Positions 59,481 through 64,000 of a stretch of DNA of 64,000 bases are shown piece after piece (within the stretch, counting starts at the first letter, position 1; each line of letters opens with the position of its first letter). This stretch comes from an uncultured Eubacteriales bacterium (GTDB taxonomy: Bacteria > Bacillota > Clostridia > Christensenellales > Aristaeellaceae): assembly GCA_902767315.1 (NCBI GenBank), contig CACXHB010000122.1, positions 20,572 through 84,571 of the forward strand. Reading direction: 5' to 3'. The notes beneath the pieces are model-generated. The model made no database searches. It was given only the letters and a program-made list of their open reading frames with translations, and had not been told where the DNA came from. The position numbers and the translations under genes were made by a program.

Positions 59481-61094
59481 TTAATCCATGCCGTCGGCGG
59501 TGAGCCGGTCGGCGGTTTCCGCCAGCACCAGGCCCTCGTTGTTTTCTCCCGCCAGGCGGATGGACCATTCGTTTTCAAACAGCAATACGTCCCGGCCGTG
59601 GCGATCCACGCCCAACTGGGTGGTGGAGGTAAGCCGCAGCTTTTCCACGGGCTTGGGGGTTTCGGCAATCCAGCGTACAAACCGGAAGGGCAGGCTTTCC
59701 CGGATGATATTTACGCCGTATTCGGACTTGAGCCGGTATTCCAGCACGTCCATCTGCAAAGCGCCCACCACGCCGGCGATCATTTCCTCCCGGCCGATAT
59801 TGGGGCGTTTGAAGGTCTGAATGGCGCCTTCCTGGGAAAGCTGGTTGATACCCTTGAGGAACTGTTTGCGCTTCATGGAATCCTCGGGGCTGACCCGGCA
59901 GAAAAATTCCGGTGCGAACAGGGGAATGCCCGAATAGCGCACGGGGGACCCGGTGCACAGGGTATCGCCCAGGCGGAAAATGCCCGGGTCGAACAGGCCG
60001 ATGATGTCCCCGGGGTAGGCCAGGTCCACGCTTTCGTGCTCCTGGGCCATAAACTGCTGGGGCTGGGCCAATTTGACCTTTTCCCCGGAGGAGGAATGCC
60101 ACACGGTCATGCCCTTTTCGAACACGCCGGAGCACACCCGCATGAAGGCCAGCCGGTCCCGGTGGGCGGGGTTCATGTTGGCCTGAATCTTGAAGATGAA
60201 GCCGGTGAACTTCTCGTCCGTGGGCTGAATCACGCCCACGTCCGCCACCCGGGGAGTGGGCGACTTGGTATAGGAGAGGAACCTGCGCAAAAAGGGTTCC
60301 ACGCCGAAGTTATTGGAAGCGCTGCCGAAGAACAGGGGGGTCAGCTGGCCGGAGAGGATTTTCTCCAGATCGAACTCGTCCCCCGCCACGTCCAGAAGCT
60401 CGATGTCCTCCTGCAGCTTCTGATAATAGCTTCTGCCCAGAATCGTTTCGCATTCCGGGTCGTCGATGGACACGGTGCGCACGTCCACCTGGGTCTGGCC
60501 ATGATCGCCGCCGGCGTAGAGCTCCACCAGGCGGGTATCCCGATGGAACACGCCCTTGAAATCCCCATGGATGCCGATGGGCCAGTTCACCGGGCAGGAG
60601 CGGATGCCCAGCACGGATTCCAGTTCGTCCATCAGGTCGAAGGGATCCCGGCCGGCCCGGTCCAGCTTATTGATAAAGGTAAAAATCGGGATGGAGCGCA
60701 TGCGGCAGACCTTGAACAGCTTCACCGTCTGCTCCTCCACGCCCTTGGCGCAGTCGATGAGCATCACGGCGCTGTCCGCCGCCACCAGGGTACGGTAGGT
60801 ATCCTCCGAGAAGTCCTGATGGCCGGGGGTATCCAGAATATTGATCCGATAGCCCTCGAAATCAAACTGCATGGCGGAACTGGTGACGGAAATACCGCGC
60901 TGTTTTTCAATCTCCATCCAGTCGGAGGTGGCGTGCCGCGCGGCCTTGCGGGCCTTTACGGAGCCTGCCTGGCGGATGGCGCCGCCGTACAAAAGCAATT
61001 TTTCCGTCAGCGTGGTTTTACCAGCGTCAGGATGCGAAATGATGGCAAAGGTTCTGCGGCGGGCAGTCTCCTGCGCCAATTCCGGATGCTGCAT
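59481..61094 (-). CDS. prfC: Peptide chain release factor 3
   Basis: 537 residues. RF3 GTPase with HPDAGKTT (21-28), AGSVKARK, EKQRGISV, DTPGHQDFSEDTYRTL and NKLDR. It ejects RF1/RF2 from the ribosome after peptide release. ATG 61094 is 9 nt from GGAGG; a GTG at 61100 is only 3 nt away and unlikely. RF3 is patchy in Firmicutes, so its presence is worth noting. Confidence 0.96.
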   Translation of the reverse strand: MQHPELAQETARRRTFAIISHPDAGKTTLTEKLLLYGGAIRQAGSVKARKAARHATSDWMEIEKQRGISVTSSAMQFDFEGYRINILDTPGHQDFSEDTYRTLVAADSAVMLIDCAKGVEEQTVKLFKVCRMRSIPIFTFINKLDRAGRDPFDLMDELESVLGIRSCPVNWPIGIHGDFKGVFHRDTRLVELYAGGDHGQTQVDVRTVSIDDPECETILGRSYYQKLQEDIELLDVAGDEFDLEKILSGQLTPLFFGSASNNFGVEPFLRRFLSYTKSPTPRVADVGVIQPTDEKFTGFIFKIQANMNPAHRDRLAFMRVCSGVFEKGMTVWHSSSGEKVKLAQPQQFMAQEHESVDLAYPGDIIGLFDPGIFRLGDTLCTGSPVRYSGIPLFAPEFFCRVSPEDSMKRKQFLKGINQLSQEGAIQTFKRPNIGREEMIAGVVGALQMDVLEYRLKSEYGVNIIRESLPFRFVRWIAETPKPVEKLRLTSTTQLGVDRHGRDVLLFENEWSIRLAGENNEGLVLAETADRLTADGMD

Positions 61095-61129
61095 CAGCAC
61101 ATTCCTCCTGAATATAACTCAACCTATAT

Positions 61130-61158
61130 AGTTTATACGACCGATTCCCGTCTGTCAA
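61130..61158 (-). promoter_or_regulatory. Promoter of prfC-typA
   Basis: On the minus strand TTGACA (61153-61158), 17-bp spacer, TAAACT (61130-61135). Confidence 0.65.
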
Positions 61159-61182
61159 CGCGGGAACGCCGCTGATTACGTT

Positions 61183-61219
61183 AAGAAAAAAGGCCGGAGA
61201 AGGCGGCGCTTCTCCAGCC
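61183..61219 (-). terminator. Terminator after the small membrane protein gene
   Basis: On the minus strand GGCTGGAGAAG (61209-61219) pairs with CTTCTCCGGCC (61192-61202), then TTTTTTCTT. Confidence 0.85.
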
Positions 61220-61233
61220 GGGTTCAGATCTAT

Positions 61234-61608
61234 TTACGTCTCGCCGGATTCCGCCGGCGGCGGGGGCGCTGCGTCGATTTTTTCGGGGGACTGCCTTTCC
61301 CCCATCAGGCCCAGGCCATGGGCCCCGGCCACCGGCAGCAGGGTCGAAATCACCGCCGCAAGTAATCGAAGCGCCAGATAGGCCAGGAATTTCCCCAGAT
61401 TCCGCTCGCCTCCGGCCGCCTTCAGGGTACAGTCCAGATAACAGGCATTGCCAAGGCGAACCAGCAGCGTGGGAAGAACCAGCACGCCGATGGCCGCGCA
61501 GATTTTCCCCCACATTTTCCAGCGGCGCATGCGGCGGAAGAGCAGGGTCAGCGGAGAAAGCGAGGCGATTCGGACGGCGTATTGCGCGAAATGATTGATA
61601 GCGTTCAA
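61234..61608 (-). CDS. Small membrane protein of unknown function
   Basis: 124 residues, TTG start at 61608 with AAGGAT 8 nt upstream. Hydrophobic segments at about 33-50 and 74-100 suggest two membrane helices. The C-terminal tail is Pro/Ala/Glu-rich. No family recognised. It is 66 nt downstream of the metallo-hydrolase gene and closed by a strong terminator, so the two are probably co-transcribed. Confidence 0.6.
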   Translation of the reverse strand: MNAINHFAQYAVRIASLSPLTLLFRRMRRWKMWGKICAAIGVLVLPTLLVRLGNACYLDCTLKAAGGERNLGKFLAYLALRLLAAVISTLLPVAGAHGLGLMGERQSPEKIDAAPPPPAESGET

Positions 61609-61674
61609 GCCGGGGATCCTTTTTATTCCACAGTATGCGCCTTCTTCAGGGCAGGCCTGCCTCTGAAAATGCGG

Positions 61675-62439
61675 TCAGACGGTCACTTCCATGCCGTCGT
61701 GGGCGGGACAGAATTCGGGGCGCAGGGACGCGTCCACTTCCCCCTGGGGGCCGTGGAGGGTGCGGGCCATGTGGGTCAGGTACACCGGCGCACCGGCCTT
61801 CAGCACGGGATGGATATGCCCGGAGGCGTTATGCTTGGCAAACATGGGCTGGCGCATGGTGCGCAGCATGATGCGGAGCATTTCGATGGAATTATGCTCG
61901 AAGATGCGATAATCGCCGGGATAGCCTTCGCCGATGGTGGCGTCGAAAATGGCGGCGTCCAGGGAGAACTTCGTCAGGGCGTACCATTCCCGGGTGAGAA
62001 GCCACGCGCCGTCGGTGGCGTAGAGCACGGTCTTTTCCCCATCCTGCAAAACGAAATGCACCGCGCCCTCGTCGTGGGGCTCCGGCAGGTGGTTGGCTTC
62101 CATGGGCAGCACGGTATAGCCCGCCGCCTGGAAGGATTCAAAATATTCGAAGGGGACGACTTCTACGCCTTCGCCGGAAATTCGATCGGCCCAGGAGGAA
62201 TGGGCGTGCACCCGGATGGGGGCCAGGCTGCGGATCAGCTCCAGGTCGAAATGATCGCTGTGGGGGTGGGTCAGGAGCATATCGGTGATCTTTTCCGGAT
62301 GGGTGATGCGGTCGCGCACCATCATGGTGCCGTCGATGAGCAGCTTTTCATCGAACAGAGTGCTGGAAAGGGCGCGGAATTCGCCGTTTACGGGCTCGCG
62401 CCAGTCCGCCGCGCCGGTGCCAAGGAAACGAATTTTCAT
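61675..62439 (-). CDS. MBL-fold metallo-hydrolase
   Basis: 254 residues, metallo-beta-lactamase fold. MKIRFLGTGAADWREP start and metal motif HPHSDH (H58, H60, D62, H63). Later ligands include MEANHLPEP, LYATDGAWLL (Asp) and YLTHMART. It is of the PhnP/RNase Z-like general group; the substrate is unknown. AAGGAG precedes ATG 62439; a longer frame to 62568 crosses the promoter. Confidence 0.88.
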   Translation of the reverse strand: MKIRFLGTGAADWREPVNGEFRALSSTLFDEKLLIDGTMMVRDRITHPEKITDMLLTHPHSDHFDLELIRSLAPIRVHAHSSWADRISGEGVEVVPFEYFESFQAAGYTVLPMEANHLPEPHDEGAVHFVLQDGEKTVLYATDGAWLLTREWYALTKFSLDAAIFDATIGEGYPGDYRIFEHNSIEMLRIMLRTMRQPMFAKHNASGHIHPVLKAGAPVYLTHMARTLHGPQGEVDASLRPEFCPAHDGMEVTV

Positions 62440-62478
62440 AAGCTTTTCTCTCCTTTTGAGGGCAGATTTGCTGCGGGT

Positions 62479-62507
62479 ATTATAGCATATTTTTCCGGGC
62501 CCGGCAA
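62479..62507 (-). promoter_or_regulatory. Promoter of the metallo-hydrolase gene
   Basis: On the minus strand TTGCCG (62502-62507), 17-bp spacer, TGC-extended TATAAT (62479-62484). Confidence 0.65.
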
Positions 62508-62581
62508 TTGTTCTTTGTTTGTTCATACTTTTTCGCAAATTGTCGTGTATCATAAAAAACGAAAACAAGGAGGTGTTCCAA

Positions 62582-63838
62582 ATGAGAACGCATCATTCTT
62601 TTAGAAAAGCATGGATCCTTCTGTCCGTGATGACAGTGGTCGCCCTGCTGGGCGTGTGCATCGGCATGCAGGTGCTGGCGGAAAACGGCGTCAAGGCCAC
62701 CAATTCCACCCCCGTCACCTACGACATTGAAGACACCAACCCCGCCATTTACGTGGCCAACAAAAACGCCAATTCCGTGGTGGGCGTAATCACCAACGTG
62801 GAAAAGTGGAACAAGTCCACCCGGGAGACTTCCACCCAGACCTATTCTGAAGGTTCCGGCGTGGTCATCGCCGACGGCGGCTATATCCTGACCAACTACC
62901 ACGTGATCTCCTCCGGCGATTCCTATCAGATTCTGATGCCCAGCGGAGAAAAGGTGGACGCCGAAGTGGTGGGCACCGATTCCTCCCTGGATCTGGCGGT
63001 ACTGAAGGTGGGCGAAGAGGCGGCCAAGGAGCTGACTCCCGTGGCCATCGGATCGGTAGAAAAGGTGTACGTGGGTTCCACCGTGGTGGCCATTGGCAAC
63101 CCCGGCGGCGAGACGCTGTTTAACACCGTTACCAGCGGCGTGATTTCCAGCCTGGCCCGCACGGTGAAGGGCGGCAACACCAGCCGCACCGTGGAGTACA
63201 TCCAGCACGACGCGGCCATTTCCAGCGGCAACTCCGGCGGCGGCCTGTTCGACGTGAACGGCAACCTCATCGGCATCAACACCCTGAAGATGGGCAACAG
63301 CGTATATTCCAACGCTTCCTACGAAGGACTGGGCTTCGCCATCCCCGTGGACACCGCCTACCCCATCGCCTGCCAGATCATTGAAACCGGCAAGGTGCAG
63401 CGGCTGGGCCTGGGCGTGAGCGTGCAGGCTGTGGACGGCGCGGAGGAAGCCACCGACGACGAGACCCCCGCGGGACTGTATGTAGCATCCGTGGTGGAAG
63501 GCGGCCCGGCGGAAACCGCGGGCATCAAGGAAGGCGACTTCATCACCGCCATCAACGGCAACCGGATCACTTCTTCTGAAGACCTGACCGACGTCATCGA
63601 CCAGTGCAAGGAAGGCGACGTGGTCACCGTGACCGTGGCCCGTTATGTGGAGGACGGCGCGTCTTCCGACGAGGAGGATACCTCCGACTTCACCCGCACC
63701 GCCTATGGTTACGGCTATGGCAGCGGCTACGGCTTCCCCTTCGGCAATCCCTTCGGCGGATACTACGACTACCAGCAGCAGCCCACCTACCATGTGGAAA
63801 CCCTGGAAATCGAAGTGACGCTGGCTTATCTGAACTGA
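62582..63838 (+). CDS. HtrA/DegP-like serine protease with interrupted PDZ domain
   Basis: 418 residues. Signal anchor (about 10-32), trypsin-like domain with triad H107 (TNYHV), D137 (SSLDLAV) and S218 (GNSGGG), and a C-terminal PDZ domain (about 275-418). A Tyr/Gly/acidic stretch (about 358-404, with YGYGYGSGYG) sits before the last PDZ strand (VETLEIEVTLAYLN). HtrA degrades or refolds damaged exported proteins. AAGGAGGTG is 6 nt before ATG 62582. The promoter is not obvious. Confidence 0.94.
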   Translation: MRTHHSFRKAWILLSVMTVVALLGVCIGMQVLAENGVKATNSTPVTYDIEDTNPAIYVANKNANSVVGVITNVEKWNKSTRETSTQTYSEGSGVVIADGGYILTNYHVISSGDSYQILMPSGEKVDAEVVGTDSSLDLAVLKVGEEAAKELTPVAIGSVEKVYVGSTVVAIGNPGGETLFNTVTSGVISSLARTVKGGNTSRTVEYIQHDAAISSGNSGGGLFDVNGNLIGINTLKMGNSVYSNASYEGLGFAIPVDTAYPIACQIIETGKVQRLGLGVSVQAVDGAEEATDDETPAGLYVASVVEGGPAETAGIKEGDFITAINGNRITSSEDLTDVIDQCKEGDVVTVTVARYVEDGASSDEEDTSDFTRTAYGYGYGSGYGFPFGNPFGGYYDYQQQPTYHVETLEIEVTLAYLN

Positions 63839-63854
63839 CGACACGCACAGAGAT

Positions 63855-63990
63855 GGGGCGGAGGAAAAATTCCTCCGCCACTGCCACCCCTCCCAGTTTT
63901 TGCTGAAATCTTGCAGATTTCCGGGCGCAAAAACTGCAAGGAAACGATTTTTGCTCTGGAAAATGGGATTTTCCGCCGCAAAAATCCTCC
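63855..63990. repeat. Composite hairpin element, copy 7 (AT-richer, runs to window edge)
   Basis: Three inverted repeats after the HtrA gene. (1) GGCGGAGGAA/TTCCTCCGCC, 63857-63879, loop AAA. (2) CAGTTTTTGC/GCAAAAACTG, 63894-63936, with an inner AAATCT/AGATTT. (3) GATTTTTGC/GCAAAAATC, 63946-63986, with an inner GGAAAAT/ATTTTCC. The stems resemble the GATTTTTCC-type stem of copies 1 and 4. The first may also end HtrA transcription. No GGGGGGTGC core is seen before the window ends. Confidence 0.65.
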
Positions 63991-64000
63991 CGTGCCCACC

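Noticed and set aside
56337..61175. A 1612-codon open frame on the plus strand
   Set aside because: It is the antisense shadow of recF, typA and prfC. The GC-rich codons give few stops, the translation is low-complexity His/Gly/Gln-rich, and no ribosome site or domain is seen.
1..64000. tRNA, rRNA, prophage or insertion sequence
   Set aside because: No cloverleaf pattern, rRNA match, transposase, integrase or phage structural gene was seen on either strand; very diverged or small elements could still be missed by eye.

Overview
The window reads as chromosomal DNA of a high-GC, endospore-forming member of the Clostridia. The evidence for this is a germination protease gene (gpr), strong Shine-Dalgarno sites, several TTG starts, the gene order tig-clpP-clpX, XpaC and DUF975 family proteins, VanW and RecD2. 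The exact family is not determinable from sequence alone. There is no prophage, CRISPR array, insertion sequence, rRNA or tRNA that I can see. Almost all of the DNA is core metabolism, DNA repair, translation and envelope genes.

Layout. 1-2.5 kb: envelope/division operon on the minus strand (HlyD-like protein, YggS, SepF). 2.6-10 kb: Lgt, an ADP-ribosylglycohydrolase-fold enzyme, an XpaC-like protein and a large GH106-like glycosidase. 10-16 kb: DUF975 membrane protein, purB-purA, an ABC-F ATPase and a secreted lipase-like protein. 17-24.6 kb: MATE exporter, SGNH/MBOAT O-acylation pair, P-loop kinase-like protein, serine hydrolase, orphan peptide-binding protein and lytic transglycosylase. 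24.6-28 kb: coaE and polA. 28-35 kb: secreted propeller-like protein, gpr, rpsT, polysaccharide deacetylase, rarA, VanW protein. 35-41 kb: tig-clpP-clpX, then rpmG-secE-nusG-rplK-rplA. 41-44 kb: two small membrane coiled-coil proteins, a secreted glycan-binding-type protein, argH with an ARG box. 44.6-51 kb: comF, recD2, carboxylesterase, two-component system. 51-56 kb: four-helix protein, putP, TetR, split chromate transporter with divergent LysR. 56-64 kb: recF, typA, prfC, a small membrane protein, a metallo-hydrolase and an HtrA protease.

The most unusual content is not a gene. Seven intergenic spaces hold tandem strings of perfect or near-perfect GC-rich inverted repeats, mostly with 3-nt loops. 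The stems differ from hairpin to hairpin, but five of the seven sites share one core (GGGGGGTGC followed by a GCGGGGGG..CCCCCCGC hairpin; the 9960-10095 copy has one extra base and an altered stem). Four of the seven lie between convergent genes and none lies between divergent genes. The array at 21386-21590 has five hairpins in a row and runs into the 3' end of a coding sequence. I propose these as a dispersed composite hairpin element that may be undescribed. Other points to check are inverted repeats in several promoters, an HtrA whose PDZ domain is split by a Tyr/Gly-rich insert, and a sensor kinase without an external sensing domain.
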